Below, piece after piece: positions 50,335 to 63,267 of a stretch of 64,000 bases of DNA. The translations under genes and the position numbers were made by a program. The first letter of the stretch is position 1. Each line of letters opens with the position of its first letter. The notes under the pieces are model-generated. The model did no database searches. It was not told the origin of the DNA and worked only from the letters and a program-made list of their open reading frames with translations. The DNA lies in assembly GCA_037903355.1 (NCBI GenBank), contig JBAJFE010000042.1:2306001-2370000 (forward strand), read 5' to 3'. The stretch comes from Trichuris trichiura (taxonomy: Eukaryota; Nematoda; Enoplea; Trichinellida; Trichuridae).

Positions 50335-53300
50335 ATGGAACATCTTAACGGCAGCGTGAATGCCTCCTTACTAGTTACTTCAAACGACAATATAGCAAAG
50401 GTACAAGTAGCATTAGCGGTGACAAGTGTTGTTAGTAATGCAGCACTGCTTATTTCAATTCTGATCAAAAAGCCACTGAAGAAGGCTGACATACTGCTTG
50501 CCAGTAAGTTACATTTCATAGTTAGTTCCGTAGCCAATATCGCGTTATGGGTTACATACAATCACATTTTTCAAAATAGTTCTACGCTGAAAGCACTTTA
50601 ATCTTACTACTACGTTTTCATGAAAGTGTGCTACATCACCACCACAACAGATAAAACTGAAGCGTCTGGGTGGGTAGCATTAAGCACTTTTTCTTTGCTT
50701 TAATAAAACTGCTTCTTACAAAGATTCTGACTTTTGCTTCTTTTCCATTTTTCGTATTAATGAATCGACTGAACTATAAGTGCCATATTTAGATTATTAT
50801 ATCCGCTCTTTACCCGAAGGAGCAACATGCTTAAAAAGGAATGCGCTCTTAACATCTACTGTCATTCTTTCTGAAATTAGCTTAAAACTGTTAAGACGAC
50901 AGATATGGAAACTGAAAAACTCATTTCGTTTCAGTTAGTCGTCTGGAGTTTAAAAACTATGCTAACCCTGAACGCCAGAGATGAATCAGTGTCATTGGCT
51001 CGCAGTAAAAGCAACCAGTATCTCAAGTCATGTCATGTTAAACTTTCTCTGTTATCTTAAGCATGCCCCAGAAGTTTAAGCTGGCCATTACTAGAAAAAT
51101 AGAATACGGTCAGAGGTTGTCCTAAACCAAAGAGAATTTGCTCCGCAAACAACAGAGTTTTATCGGAGGTATTAAATAATTTTTCAACTCATCCTACGGA
51201 TTACACCTACTGAACAAAGAATACATTTACATAAAGTTCCTTGGCAAAAGTCTTAACAAAATCCAGTGTTTGCATCTGTGTGCATTATAATACATAAAAA
51301 ACGATGCAATAGTTGAGAAAAACATTAAAAGCAAACTGTTTTTGAAAATTTCTGGATAGCTAAAACATAGTAGTAATTAAGAAACTGAAACTAGGTAGGC
51401 TACTTAGTCTTTTGTACTATTCAAAGAAAGGTACATATAAGGTCAAATAATATTGCAGGCAAGATGAGTCATTACAGAATGAAAAATGTACTAAACTGTC
51501 TGAACAATGACCATCTGCATAAGTATTAGTAAATGCTGAACAAAGCACTGTTCATACGTTATTTTTTAAAGCAAAAAACGCTTTAAGAAGTTATCACATT
51601 AGTAATAATACAGTAAGAAACATAAACTTTCAGGACTCAAGTAAAAACGCAATGATGCTATCCATTGGAAATATAACTTTTAATGAGTGCGGAAGCTTCC
51701 ACAAAAAGTAATGGATGCTGCCTGTTGAAAAGAGAATAAGAAATTTATTCGACGTTAATGATCTCCATTACCAGAGACATTGAATACAGGACACGGTTCG
51801 TCCCAACAGCCATATCAATGTATGAGGTCTATCTACTTTTCTAGGAACTGCACCCATACTCCGTGAACAAATATTAACAATTATCCTTAAGGTTTAATAA
51901 ACCTCTTATCTCTTATGTGATAATGACGTTTGAATAATAGAAATTTCAATAAACAATATGTACAGTAAAATCTCTGAATCTGCGAGGAATAAATTCCGTA
52001 GGGGCTGCGGGTAACAGCGAATACTTTTGAACAGGCGCACAGCATGAATTTACTATGGATACGTATTAGATCTGAGCAAAAATAAGTCTGTTTTTGTTGA
52101 CAATAACGTTTCTTGGACAGCGAACCGTCAAACAGATGATCCGCCTTAGGATTCCAGTCTGCGAACGTGGACATCAAGCCAAGAGGTCTGACTCACAAGG
52201 TGCCAATAGCACACCAAGTTGGACAGCGCTTCGTTGCCTAGTGACAACCAGAGGATCAGTCCAGAATGCAGACACTGGCAAACTATTTTGAGCCTTTTTT
52301 GTATTAGGCTTATAGTATAGCGCAGCTAATTGCTGAAACGTTATAACGGTAAAATAAAGCAATGAAGTAACGTTATAATGCTAGCAACTTAGCCTCTTTT
52401 AACAGCGATTAGGCAATTTCATGAAAAGGCACGAAAGACTCGTGATAATCTCATCAGTAAGATTATCTTTAATGATTACTTCGATTCACACATGCAGAAA
52501 TGCCAAAAGCCTGTTTAGCTTTTTAAAGGAGCTGCTGATTGCGAGATATTAAATCGATTGAGCGGGAGAAAGAAAAGTCGCAGATGAATGAAATCACCGA
52601 TAAAAGGATTTTACTGTAGCTGCAATGCTAGGCTGTATTTACGGAAGCAATCGCTCTTGACCACTATATAGCCAGTTTTTTAAAACAGTATTTATTCTGT
52701 AGCTTTCGGGTACAAGCCTGACCCGTCTTCAGCGGAAAAAAGTTGCGCCCTAGGGTCACAGGCTCAATGCTTGGGGACTTTAAGTCGAAGTAAACTCGAA
52801 ACCCAATGAAGTATTAATTGCTGAGAAATTTGAGTATAGCATTCGTTTTTCAGCTTTGACAACTGGCTCAGTCTCAACGACCATCGGAGCAGCAGCAGTA
52901 ACAATACACCGTCTGCTCATTGATGAAGACGATAGCAAAACAACGGTTTTTTATTGCTTGCTATACGTGCCAAGCGTTTTTTTATATTCTTTCGGTGAAC
53001 CAGTGACCAGCAGTGCAACATTATTACTTTCCGTTGAGAATATCACCACATTATGCATTCTGAATCCAAAATGGAAAATAGAAAGGAGAACTGAAAGACG
53101 TCTCGCCGTTATATGCGTAGGAATCGGACTATTTAATGTTGGTCTAACAGCAGTCACCAGCTACCCACGCCGCAATTTACCAGTCGGTAAAATGTGTTAT
53201 CAGGTTGAAGTAATGGATCACCGGCTTCATATAACTGTTTTCGCCCTCATGACAGCTGCAATTACGTTTAGCATTGTTCTGTATGCAATAACGGCTACTA

Positions 53301-53638
53301 TCGTAGTCCAAAGGAAGTCCAAGTTTACCGTTGTCCGTTTAATTCAAATAAGGAGGCATGCAACAATACTGAAGCACACAGCGATAATTGTTTCTTGTAT
53401 ATTCATGGCATACGTTATGCCAAACGTAGTCTTCGCAGCATTTCCGATGTCGCCGTGTTATGTTACTCTGCACAGAATAATGTTTTGTTTCTTTTTAATG
53501 TTTTATTCTTGCTTACCGCTTTACATGTTCGGCCAAAAATTGGCCCAAAAAAGATTTCCCAAAAGAATTAATGCAATTCGAAAAGTTTATATGACTTTTT
53601 CAGCTAAGGTGGTCAAAATTTTCCCACAAAACAACTGA
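50335..53638 (+). CDS. Seven-transmembrane receptor paralogue, two exons
   Basis: Exon 1 is 50335-50503 and exon 2 is 52854-53638, joined in phase 1 (GCCA/GTAAGT ... TTTTTCAG/CT), 317 residues. Exon 1 has sequons NGS and NAS, TM1 (VALAVTSVVSNAALLISILI) and a basic turn KKPLKKADILLA. Exon 2 carries six hydrophobic segments: YVPSVFLYSFGEPVTSSA matches PSVPLYTFGQPV of the other receptor, LNPKW matches KPRW, and IQIRRHATILKHTAIIV precedes TM6. TM7 ends YSCLPLYMFGQKLAQKRF. Family placement is a divergent nematode serpentine receptor; ligand and cell type unknown. The 2,350-nt intron contains a hammerhead core at 52701. Confidence 0.75.
50504..52700. other. Receptor intron
   Basis: Non-coding. No repeat was identified until the hammerhead core at its 3' end. 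Confidence 0.3.
52701..52733 (-). ncRNA. Hammerhead ribozyme core in receptor intron
   Basis: Minus strand GCTGAAGACGGGTC, loop AGGCTT, GTACCCGAAAGCT: CUGAAGA, paired stem II (CGGGU/ACCCG), GAAA. The downstream tail is short and the shared ACGGGAC signature is not clear. The core is in antisense orientation to the receptor transcript. Confidence 0.5.
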
Positions 53639-56528
53639 CCGTTCTTTTCCTGCCATTTCCAAAATCAACCATATAGGGCGATTACTGGACCACTCATCTT
53701 TAAAAGCACAACGAAACTCCAAAGCTGCTGCTACCTTCCTGCACAGCTCACGTCATTTAATGTGATTCATCTTAAACGTATGGTTAGGAAATACGGGGCC
53801 GCTTAGATAATCTTTAAATATGATAATTTGTATTCGTGTCCCTGCAGTAATCACTACGAAGCCCTTTGTTTTTATGACGTCGTCTGTGATGTTTTTCAAG
53901 TTCAAAATAAAAGACTAAACCTTTCATAAGCCAAATGTTTGAGTCTCCTACAAGCGAGCAATGGTTCTGCCATGAAACGAAAGATAAAGAAGCATCTAGC
54001 ATACTCTGCATTTAAGGCACAGCTAACTTGTAGCATTCTTAAATACTCAAACTATCAGTAGCCAAAAATTCTCATTTTAGCGAGAAGATCAGCTCTGTTT
54101 GCATTGTATTATTACGTACATAAATCGGTTCTTCCATTCGCTTCCTGTAGGCTATTTCTTGGAAAATTTTCAGGACATGCAATGAAGAACAATATCAAAT
54201 AATTTCAGAACTGTTAGTATATTCGAGACTACCTTTGCGTAGTACTGTTAGCACTACACAAAGGAAAGAAAAAACCTGAAAAACGATATAATCTGTAGTT
54301 AAATATCAGTACGTGCTACCATTAAGCAGCAGAAGACCGCAACTTTAGCAGAATGCTAGGATGCTTGGAGATTCAAGTGACAGTGACAATTCACGCGTGG
54401 CAAATTTCATGTTAACTTTGAACTTTAGATGAACGGATCGAACCAATAAGCACTGGGCTTTAATTGCGTGGAACATGAAATTGAACAGAGTATATTTTGT
54501 GCGAAAGCATAAGTCATCACGAACAGCTTTACTACTTTTGAATGCAGGTTAACAAGGTAAAGAATTTTCACTGCAGATCTTTCACGGATTTTCCCATTAC
54601 TTGTTCTGTGGGATCCCTAATCACGTTGAGCAAATGCTCTTGCTTCATGTTAGAATTGTGGGTTTGAAGTGACTCATCATCTGAACTGTCGACCTATTTG
54701 AACATCATTCTAAGTGCTGTACTATTTCTTGTTAACGTGACCCAGTAAAACGTGTAAATTTATTCTTTAGCAGTTGCACCAAGAGCGCGTGTTGAACTGC
54801 TCACCTCTACTATTATTTCTTCCCATAAGAACACTTCAGTTATTTGCTGAAGTTTCTTCTGCTTTGAACATTGCTATCTCGCCGCAAAAAAATCCTTTTA
54901 ATATAATCAGGAACACTACACAACAAAGAATATGGAAAATAAATGAAAAGATCTTCGATGAAAACCATCGATCCCGTTACAATCAATTTTTTAAATCATT
55001 AAAAGGATCTTTTCAAACTTTTTCTCTCCGGAAGTGCAGGCGGCAATATCAACGGGTATTGCGCGACCAAGTGGAACGATGAGCACAATGGAGCATCAAT
55101 GGCACGTGCAGAAGGTTATTAACCCATAAACCTTATGTTTCGGTTTAGGCTTAGGCTACAGCAGGAGATGGCCGGCAAACCTGTTGTTCCATTGCTCCTT
55201 CCCCACATGACCTCCTTTGAAGTTGCCGCCTCCACTTCCGGGAGGAGGAAGATCTGAAAAGATCCCATTAAAGTGGTAAATATTAGGGCTTAAAAACCTG
55301 CATAAAGGTGGAAAGCAATATGCGGTGCGCTTAGCATTCATTGTTCATTTAGAAGCAGCCCATTTATCCAAAGCAAAGGCGATTGAACAAAATCCTGAAT
55401 CCTAAATGTCGAAAAAGTTATTCCTGCAGGAAAAGGTGTTTTCTTTTAAAATTGCTCTCGCGCAGATTCAACAACTCACTTATTTCAAATTATTTTAGAT
55501 GACCTAGAATCACAATTCTGAAAGCGATAATTCAGGAACATTGAGGTACTGACCTAAACGCTGATTAGAAAGACAGAACTTTTGAATGCCTTAAAATGGA
55601 CTGTAGTGTTTCTTCTTTGAAAGTTTAAAATACTTCAAGGGCTGAAATATGAAAACGGAAAAAATCGAAATTCTAGAATAGACAGACTCGATAAGTAGGC
55701 CGAAACTTCGTACTTGTTAAAATCCCAATAGGTACTACTTCCAATTGATGGAATTGCTGATTACGTGCCTGAATGCAAATGAAATTACAGCCGTACGAGA
55801 AGAACAATACAACAAACAACAAACTGCTTTTCGCTCCTATTAAGTCAGTAGAAAGGATAAGCGCTTCGGCCATTGCAAGAAGTCCCATGCTGAAGGACGT
55901 CCACGACAAGTGGTAGCGTCCCTTTGGGCGTCTGATCAAAGTTCTCGTAACCGGTTAACTGAAACAAGTGCTGATTGAACCTGTGAAAGATGTTAATGCC
56001 GTTTCTTCTACATAGATGGCATTGCTGCCTAATTTTATTTCGCATAAGACGCCCAATCTCCTGTCAAAGCGAACCCTGATCTTGCCACTTCTAACAATGA
56101 AGCACAGAACATGTCAGATTTTAAAGTGAGCTGTGAAGCTTAGGGAATGCCCCAACGCTCTTATTTTTTGCTTATTCCGCTGTAATATGGAAATAACTGA
56201 ATTGTGTTGTTGATTACTAAACAGAACAGGCACTAATGCCTTCATTACTTTGCACTGCTTAATAACAAATCTGACGAATTTGATGAGGCATCCATTACTG
56301 ACTAGTACCCCTAGCTTAACTCCGAACTTAAATACGTTGGATCGCATAGTTAGACCATTCCATTTACAATACCACTTTTAACTAATACTGGCTGACGTAG
56401 TTAAACATGTAGACGCTTTTCTGGGTAGGTGGGTTGCCTATAAAAGGTTACATTAAGTGCATTGTCTTATTCAATGACTCAACTCTTAGAAATGGGAGTG
56501 TGACCATTTTCTAAACATTTAGTGTTAC
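53639..56528. other. Gene-poor stretch
   Basis: Minus-strand frames at 55673-55939 and plus-strand 54774-55082 lack recognised domains. The former is hydrophobic (LLFVVLFFSYGCNFIC) and might be a relic of another receptor, but I cannot align it convincingly. Confidence 0.25.
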
Positions 56529-56529
56529 T

Positions 56530-56760
56530 TGATTAAGGAAATGTTCCAGGAAAGTTTGCTCTCTTCTTATGTTAATCATGGCAGAGACATTATTTGCATA
56601 TCTTTTGAAAAAGCAGCTGTACAGCTTGGTAAAAGCCATTTTTCAAGATACTCCATGAAGCTTTCTGCACGAATAAGGGGACGAGGAATACCCATTGGAG
56701 GCAAATGCATATCTGAGAAAAAGTCATTTTCGAATCAGAAGTATTATAATTGCACTATCT
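56530..56760 (-). pseudogene. Decayed Penelope RT fragment
   Basis: The minus strand still shows PMGIPRPLIRAESFMEYLE, parallel to PMGNPLSPILAEIFMESFE of PLE1, then IMSLP in place of the YVDD region. It is heavily mutated, only about 75 codons, without GIY-YIG. It is a third, much older PLE in the window. Confidence 0.6.
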
Positions 56761-57420
56761 ATTCAAAAAACCAGTGGATAATCTACCATCAGAGCTTTCT
56801 TCGCCTAAGGCGTAAAAAGGGAGCGCTTTACTTAAAGGGTAACGTTACTATCACTTGCGACAAAGCGCTAGCGGTTAGCATACAGTATGGATAAATCCCA
56901 GTGCTACACCACACCGGCCTAATCCCACCCATAGTTCCTGCTGCTTATTGAATCCAACACCGCGGACGACGGAACAAGGGGAGTTCTGAAACGTATGATA
57001 AAAATTATCTTGTACTTTCTCCGACAATTCGCTCATCCATTCATTGCTTGATTACTTATGGAGTTTGATTAAAGACAATCAGGACAACGGCAAAAACCAA
57101 GACTAAATCACAGTACGAGAATACCGCATCCGAATAGAAGACGGCCGGTGTTCAGTAATCTCATGATACTCTTCGTACTGTTTCCCTCAAGAATTACAAA
57201 CCTTCTACTTCGGGCAATGATCGTTAAGCAGAACGTGATCGTGGTTAAATCACTAAGAAAATAAAGCCTACTTTTACTTCTTAAACCCTGAAAACGCATC
57301 CGATTGCATATTCAAAATGAAGAAAGGCTCAGTATGCGCATTTCAATTAACCCCTATTGCAATTCACACTGAACGGCAAAGGCATAAGAATTTTCGATAG
57401 CCACTAAACAATGGATCAGC
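56761..57420. other. Intergenic, possible unplaced exon
   Basis: A minus-strand frame at 57108-57299 (LTTITFCLTIIARSRR) has one hydrophobic segment followed by basic residues. No partner exon was found. Confidence 0.25.
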
Positions 57421-57485
57421 AAGCAAATCGCTCTTTGAAAAAGTTTCAGCGGACTATTTTTTCGCGCCAGCAGCAAACATACTTC

Positions 57486-57493
57486 TATAAAAA
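57486..57493 (+). promoter_or_regulatory. TATA box conserved between the two MIG-18-like genes
   Basis: CTTCTATAAAAACCTTCTA at 57482-57500 lies 59 bp before the ATG at 57552. The paralogue has CTTCTATAAAAACTTTCTA at the same distance (63268-63275 on the minus strand). Sequence around AACAATGGRTCARCAAGC about 75 bp further upstream is shared as well. Confidence 0.65.
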
Positions 57494-57551
57494 CCTTCTA
57501 GTTAGCGGTGCAACGCGCAGACGCATTTCGAACAATACGTTTTGCAACGCC

Positions 57552-58622
57552 ATGGGATCAATGCTATCGTTATATGTACAGACCGCCGCCGTATTGGAAG
57601 CTCTTAAAAACCCTCTGATGGCTAGACAGAAGCAGAGCATGGGAGAGGACGAGAACTGCCCCGACTTCAGTCATGTACGTGTCATGTGGAACTACGTAAA
57701 CAGTAAAAAAACTGGCCCGTTTGGTTGTCTACTCGAATCCGGAGAAGCTATTCCTTTCGGTGCCACTTACAGGACAAACGATTATGTCCTTCGATGCGAC
57801 CAAACAGGAGACGAACAGGTAACTATGACACCGGTTCAATGCGCCGCGAATGACAAAGTCATTGAAGTTGGCCAACAAATTCCGTATAAGGGTTTTGCCA
57901 TTTCATGCGTTAACAGCAGTTCATGCATTAGAAAAAAAATTACAGGATGCATAGCCTATAATGGTTCCATAGTTCAAATTGGAGACACCTTCGTTCAAGG
58001 CGACTACGTGTTCGAGTGTGCAATAGCAGATGCACCGCGAAAAAGAAAAGTAATCACACGAAAACCTATTGCTTGTCTGGTAGACGGTAAAAGAGTTGAC
58101 CCCGATAATAACATGACTTCCAGCAAGTACTGGTATAAATGCATCAAAATAGGTGAACTTCATTTGAGAAAAGAAATTATTGGATGCGTCACCGAAGATG
58201 GGAAGCCGATTGATATTTCTCAGACATTCCGTAAACAAGACTATCTCTACAAATGCGAAGCACAGAGATACGTTACCAAAATTGTTCCAATTGGTTGCAT
58301 TGCAAAGGAATACGGCATAGAACGGGAATTCCGCTTTGGAGAAAAATGGTACACGCATTCATCAGGCCCTTTGAGCTATTTAATGAAATGCGTTCGTAAA
58401 AGAGGAAAGGCTGAAAGAGTGGTGTCCCGCTGCGTTGTTAACGATAACACCGACCACGACAGGAAAAAGCTGAAACCTGGATGCGGGATTAAGTACGCTG
58501 ATGATAAGATATTCGTTTGCCAACGATTGGAAGGAGGCATTGTAAAAGGTAGCCTGCACGATTATGACGACTCCAAGAGTGTATACGAAGCGGTGAAACC
58601 GTTCGGCGTGCGAATATGCTGA
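57552..58622 (+). CDS. Secreted MIG-18-like fibronectin-I-type repeat protein, paralogue 1
   Basis: 356 residues from ATG 57552 (MGSMLSLYVQTAAVLEAL), intronless. The frame is open to 57411 with an ATG, but that ATG lies upstream of the conserved TATA box, and the paralogue's start aligns with 57552. The N-terminus is a plausible but weak signal peptide. The body is about six tandem cysteine-paired units with the pattern GC..-(E/D)G..I..G..F....Y.Y.C, like the fibronectin type I-like repeats of C. elegans MIG-18-like proteins; the late block AKEYGIEREFRFGEKWYT is identical in the paralogue. The C-terminus is SVYEAVKPFGVRIC. Inferred role: extracellular matrix or excreted/secreted product. It is convergent with the paralogue at 62.2-63.2 kb. 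Confidence 0.8.
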   Translation: MGSMLSLYVQTAAVLEALKNPLMARQKQSMGEDENCPDFSHVRVMWNYVNSKKTGPFGCLLESGEAIPFGATYRTNDYVLRCDQTGDEQVTMTPVQCAANDKVIEVGQQIPYKGFAISCVNSSSCIRKKITGCIAYNGSIVQIGDTFVQGDYVFECAIADAPRKRKVITRKPIACLVDGKRVDPDNNMTSSKYWYKCIKIGELHLRKEIIGCVTEDGKPIDISQTFRKQDYLYKCEAQRYVTKIVPIGCIAKEYGIEREFRFGEKWYTHSSGPLSYLMKCVRKRGKAERVVSRCVVNDNTDHDRKKLKPGCGIKYADDKIFVCQRLEGGIVKGSLHDYDDSKSVYEAVKPFGVRIC

Positions 58623-59468
58623 CCAATTTCACATGACATTATGGAACAAAAAGATCATTGTTCATCTATCTTTCTACATTCGGATGTATCTCTGCTTTCT
58701 CCAACTTAGCTAACACCTACATAAAGTCAGAGTTACTCGAAATGAAATAATAAAACGTTATGCCAGCCGTTTCCGCAGTCTCTGAGCATTATCAACCTAT
58801 TTATACCACGAAACGTAGAAACACTGTTTTCAAAACTTTAATTTGAAAATAATATACTTCCTTTACGTGAATGAATGACGACAACAGCAATGAAAGAATA
58901 AATGCGATAGAAACTAATATTGCAAAACTTGACAGTAGCCCACTAGTAGCTTTAGCTTCCTAAACGAGGGAATAAACCGAATAATCGACAAAAAATGGAT
59001 ATTGAACTACTACTAATTTAAATATCAGAAACAGAGAAAGTTAAATGAAGCTCAAAACTGAAATTTCTGCAAAGATTTCAGTAACTGGATGCAAAGTGTT
59101 ATGGCAAAAACAATCTATGGCAAACTGAACCATTGATCACACAATCCTCAGACATCAGAGAAAAGGGAAAAGTACACAACCGTCTCAACGCAGGCATAGC
59201 ACTAAGCTGTTCAGCGTAAAATGTCAAGTTCGGCAACAGTAACTGAAATAGCAGAAACGGTAGCGCGCAACCTGGAAACTCAGATGCGTACTGTTCAGAT
59301 ATACTTAAACTATTAGTCAGGAAACACTTATCTGAAATGTTGCACAGAAATATTCAGTATGGGTGAGTAGCTCGCAGCCAGCACCGCAAAGCTTGCATGA
59401 ACTAAACAATATGAAGAAGCAAAGAAAATTCCAATAATTTATTGTGCACTTTTGTCATAATCATGCGG
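58623..59468. other. Intergenic
   Basis: AT-rich 3' flank of the convergent pair MIG-18-like 1 and RPS15. No feature is seen. Confidence 0.35.
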
Positions 59469-59909
59469 CTATTTCAATGGAATGAAACGGGATGAGTGGG
59501 TTGCCCCAATGCCTGGTCGACCGTGCTTTACAGGCTTGTACGTGATTGAAAACTCTCCCAAATAATGGCCAACCATTTCTGGACGGATTTCAACCGCGTT
59601 AAATTGCTTTCCATTGTGAATACCCACGAGGTTTCCAATCATCTCCGGTAATACAATCATATCACGCAAATGGGTCTTGATTACTGCTGGTTTCTCAAGT
59701 GCGCCAGCATCCTTCTTCGCCTTGCGCAGACGTTTCAAAAATGCAAAATGCTTACGTCGCAATCCACGCTTCAAACGACGACGAGCTCGGGCATGCATCA
59801 ATTCTCCCAACTGAGCATTGTTAAGGTCCAAAAGGTTTTCCAAATCGACACCGCGATAGGAATACTTTTTGAACGTACGCTTTTTCTTTGCTTCCTGGGC
59901 TTCTTCCAT
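59469..59909 (-). CDS. RPS15: Small ribosomal subunit protein uS19 (RPS15)
   Basis: 146 residues from ATG 59909 ([16 protein letters not shown]). Cytosolic 40S head protein near the decoding region. Seen: the eukaryotic N-terminal [36 protein letters not shown], the hallmark [36 protein letters not shown] and the invariant C-terminus [16 protein letters not shown]. The frame is open upstream to 59939, but TTGTAG just before TTTCGCTCGCCATGG looks like an acceptor for a 5'UTR intron or spliced leader. It sits between two secreted-protein paralogues with no functional link. Confidence 0.97.
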   Translation of the reverse strand: MEEAQEAKKKRTFKKYSYRGVDLENLLDLNNAQLGELMHARARRRLKRGLRRKHFAFLKRLRKAKKDAGALEKPAVIKTHLRDMIVLPEMIGNLVGIHNGKQFNAVEIRPEMVGHYLGEFSITYKPVKHGRPGIGATHSSRFIPLK

Positions 59910-62154
59910 GGCGAGCGAAACTACAATCGAAAAGAACATCAGATAGCCAGCTTACGAGGATAGAAAACCGAAACTGCCTGATAAATTAGAATGTTTAAAT
60001 CTTGAAAAGCTAATTTACAGCGTGAAACAAGAATATTCATAGAGAGAGAGCAATTACACCTCACGAATGTGCACTTCTACCGCAAATGTAAAGAAACGCA
60101 GGTACAGTTTATCTACAATAGGATGAAAGGCTTAGAGAAGTTTTCTCTTTGAAATCCATTTGATATTACTTTGCTAAAGCACAACGCTTTTTGCTAAAGC
60201 ACGCACAACGCGTTTTTTGTTCTGATGTGTAAGGTTACAATTCAAAATACAGCATCGTTTTTATCATGGATTTTAATTCCGTCGATTCGAATTGGTAGGC
60301 CGGGCGTAGTTGTTTGTGAATTTTTTTGCCGTTATTACCGAATCTGATTTCGTACTAATGAAAGTAGTTTAAGGTGCTTTCGCCGAAACCATTGCGCAGA
60401 GCACTCCACAGTATGATTTAGAATGCATGTAGTTAAGATGACGTGGAAGAATGAACGCAGACAAGTACTGATACCCAAACGCTTTAAAAGAAAAAAATTG
60501 TACAGCCAATTCGTCGTGCAGATAATATGCTGAATATGTTAATTGTTGTGAGATGGTTCAATAACCTACAGTTGCTTGGTTTTGTTGGAATATGGGTGGC
60601 CGAAGTGAAAGTAGCGCGGGAGGTGTAATAGTTTAATCAGCAGCGACAGGACAGAGCAAAAGAAACCAACTAACCAGAGAACTTGAAGTCAAAGATAAAA
60701 GGAGTACACAGTAACCTAAAATGTGTATGCAGGTATCTTGTAGTGAATAGGTGTCAGAGAATCGTCATTCCTTCCAACAGCTTTGATTGAAAAATTTCAA
60801 AGAACTACGCAGTCAAAAATGCCAGCTAGCAGAGTTTGAAGATCAGCAGTTTCTAATGCAAATGTTTTGCCATAGAACACGTTCTAGCTGCGTGTGAACA
60901 GTCCTGAAGGTTTTAGCCAAAGTCGTGAGAGCAGCGGCGCAGTTGCCGCAGATCTGACAGGTTAATTTCAACATGTGCCAAGGTTTAAAAATTGGGTAGC
61001 GTCCAATGGGTTGATCTGACGTAGTTACTGTGACGAGCTGGATTGTTCAACTTTCTTCGCTTTTCTGAACGTGAGCGAGGAGTCCAAGGAAAGCCGCTCC
61101 GACGGTGTATCGTTTCAAAGAAGAATTATTTAGCAGGCAGAAGGGAGACCCAACGTGCTCACTCACTCACGCGTAAGCTGGGTTCGGTACCTCCTTGATG
61201 GTGTACTAAATGAAGTTGTGCACTCTTTACAAAACTCGGAAGGAACTCCTGAAAGGGAGGGAGTAGTGTGACGCATCTCATGCTGTGTTGTGGAATGCAA
61301 ATAGGGACAGTAGCAGAGATGAGGAAAGAATGGACTTAGAAGGAAGCAGAGAAGTCAGTCGATAACTATGGTTGAAAAACATTTGGTTGCTCCAGCTCAA
61401 AGAGCAAAGTACTGCTGCGCCTTAGCGTTATGGGCGCTAACCCGTCTCGCAAATATCCGCTATGCAGATGTAGTAAAGTTCGCTAAAGGACGTCACGACC
61501 ACTGCTTATAAAACTGGCGTTGACTTAACTTTGCTTGAATCATTTTCTTGAATTATGTACACTCAATTCACTGTCGTTGTCGCATTGCGCAGTTCTATAA
61601 AGTTGGGCTGTAGGAATAACTTTGTTAGCAGAACTAGAAGGGTACTGCATACTGCTTCTGACTACATAACTGCTGTACAGCCGAAAGTCAATACTGTAAG
61701 CGCATCTGTTTCCTTGACGCACACATTTATGTAGTTTTAAAATGGTTCTACTAACCACAGTCCATTTTCCGTGAACTTATTTATGGTTAGACTTAGCATT
61801 ACTTGTTACTGCCTGATTTTATAACGCCTTTTTGCTATGTTAGGTACTGTTTTCCATCTTGAAGTTTTACCGTATGCAGATGAGCCTTGCACATGTACTG
61901 GAGCTGGCACGTGTTGTTAATTTTTTCATTTTTTAGTGCATCGGGAATGTGTAACCAATAGTTAAGCCTATAATAATAATAAGCCTATAGTAGGTCGGTT
62001 TGCATTCATGTTGCGAAAATCTTCGTCGCGACAGCGTTTTAGGCTACACTTAATATGAGTTCGCTTTATGATAAGTTCTAGAAACACGGTTGCATTTAAC
62101 TGTTAAGAATGAAGAGTTAACACCTTTTTATTCCATTATCGTAAACAAAATTCA
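59910..62154. other. Intergenic, no gene recognised
   Basis: 2.2 kb without a supported frame (61540-61758 minus is unsupported). RPS15 regulatory sequence should lie at the left end. An ATAATAATAAGCC doublet occurs at about 61970. Confidence 0.3.
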
Positions 62155-63204
62155 TTAGCACATGCGGACGTTATATTCTTTTATGGCTTCATATGTACTC
62201 TTCGAGGTGTCGTACGTTTCCAGAGTGCCTCTCACACCACCATCTTCCGTTTTTCGGCAAATAAATATCTTTGAATGACCATATCTAATTCCGCAGCCAA
62301 CTTCCACTGTTTCCCTTCCAAGGTCGGGGCCTTCGTTAACCACACATCGAGACACTTTTTGGAAAATGTGGCCACCCTCACCCACGCATTCCATGAGATA
62401 ACTAATCGGTCCATTAAAAGGAGTGTACCATTTTTCGCCGAAACGGAACTCCCGTTCTATGCCGTATTCCTTGGCAACGCAACCAACCGGTTCTATTGTG
62501 ATTTCTGTTCCGGTTTTTTTGCATCCGTAAAGAAAATCTGCTTTGCGGTAGGTCTGAAAAAGGTCGATCAATTTACCATCTTCAGCAACGCAACCCATTT
62601 TTTCCTGTTGTAAGCTAGTTTGGCCAACTGTCCTGCACTTGTACCAGAAGCTTCCGGAAATGATGGTTTTCTGCGGCTCAACTTTTTTGCCGTCAATCAT
62701 GCAGGCAACAACTTTGTGTATGCTGACAAAATCATCTTTAAAACACTCAAATACATAGTCGTCTTTAATGAACTGTTCACCAATTGCAATGGTAGCATTG
62801 TTATCGGTTGCGCATCCAGTGATTTTCAATCCAATGCATGTAGAGCGCTTGGTGCAAGAGTAGACGAAACCATTGAAAGGTAATTGGTCGCCTATGTCAA
62901 TGACGTTGTCCTCCAAAACGCATTGAACTTGTGTCATCGTCACATGTTCTTCACCCGTTTGATCACAGCGAAAAATGTGAGTCTTCGTTTTGAAGGTAGC
63001 ACCGAGCGGAATGCCTTCTCCAGATTCAAGTACGCATCCATACGGTTTAGTCCTTTTACCGTTTTCGTGTCTCCACATGACGCGAACAGGGCCAAGGTTA
63101 GGACAACTTTCATAGCTTCTCATGCTCCTTTTCTCTACAGCCGCCTTAGCAATAAAGGCCTGAAACAAGGCAACGGCATATAGAAAAATCGCTATGTGTC
63201 GCAT
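62155..63204 (-). CDS. Secreted MIG-18-like fibronectin-I-type repeat protein, paralogue 2
   Basis: 349 residues, intronless, starting MRHIAIFLYAVALFQAFIA, a good signal peptide with cleavage likely near AKAA. The mature part begins CPNLGPVRVMWRHENGK and repeats the two-cysteine unit about six times (GCVLESGEGIPLGATF, GCATDNNATIAIGEQF, GCVAEDGKLIDLFQTY, GCVAKEYGIEREF). It ends YEAIKEYNVRMC. Sequons such as NAT are present. It shares long identical blocks, gene length, start context and TATA box with paralogue 1, so the pair arose by a recent inverted duplication that did not include RPS15, or RPS15 lay between them already. Function is inferred from the domain only. Confidence 0.85.
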   Translation of the reverse strand: MRHIAIFLYAVALFQAFIAKAAVEKRSMRSYESCPNLGPVRVMWRHENGKRTKPYGCVLESGEGIPLGATFKTKTHIFRCDQTGEEHVTMTQVQCVLEDNVIDIGDQLPFNGFVYSCTKRSTCIGLKITGCATDNNATIAIGEQFIKDDYVFECFKDDFVSIHKVVACMIDGKKVEPQKTIISGSFWYKCRTVGQTSLQQEKMGCVAEDGKLIDLFQTYRKADFLYGCKKTGTEITIEPVGCVAKEYGIEREFRFGEKWYTPFNGPISYLMECVGEGGHIFQKVSRCVVNEGPDLGRETVEVGCGIRYGHSKIFICRKTEDGGVRGTLETYDTSKSTYEAIKEYNVRMC

Positions 63205-63267
63205 GGCTTTTCGGAATCGGCTGTTCTGAAGACTTCAGGGCGTTGCATTGCCAACTGAAATAGAAAG

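Noticed and set aside
57411..57551. Extending MIG-18-like paralogue 1 to the first in-frame ATG
   Set aside because: That ATG is upstream of the TATA box conserved with paralogue 2, whose start aligns with 57552.
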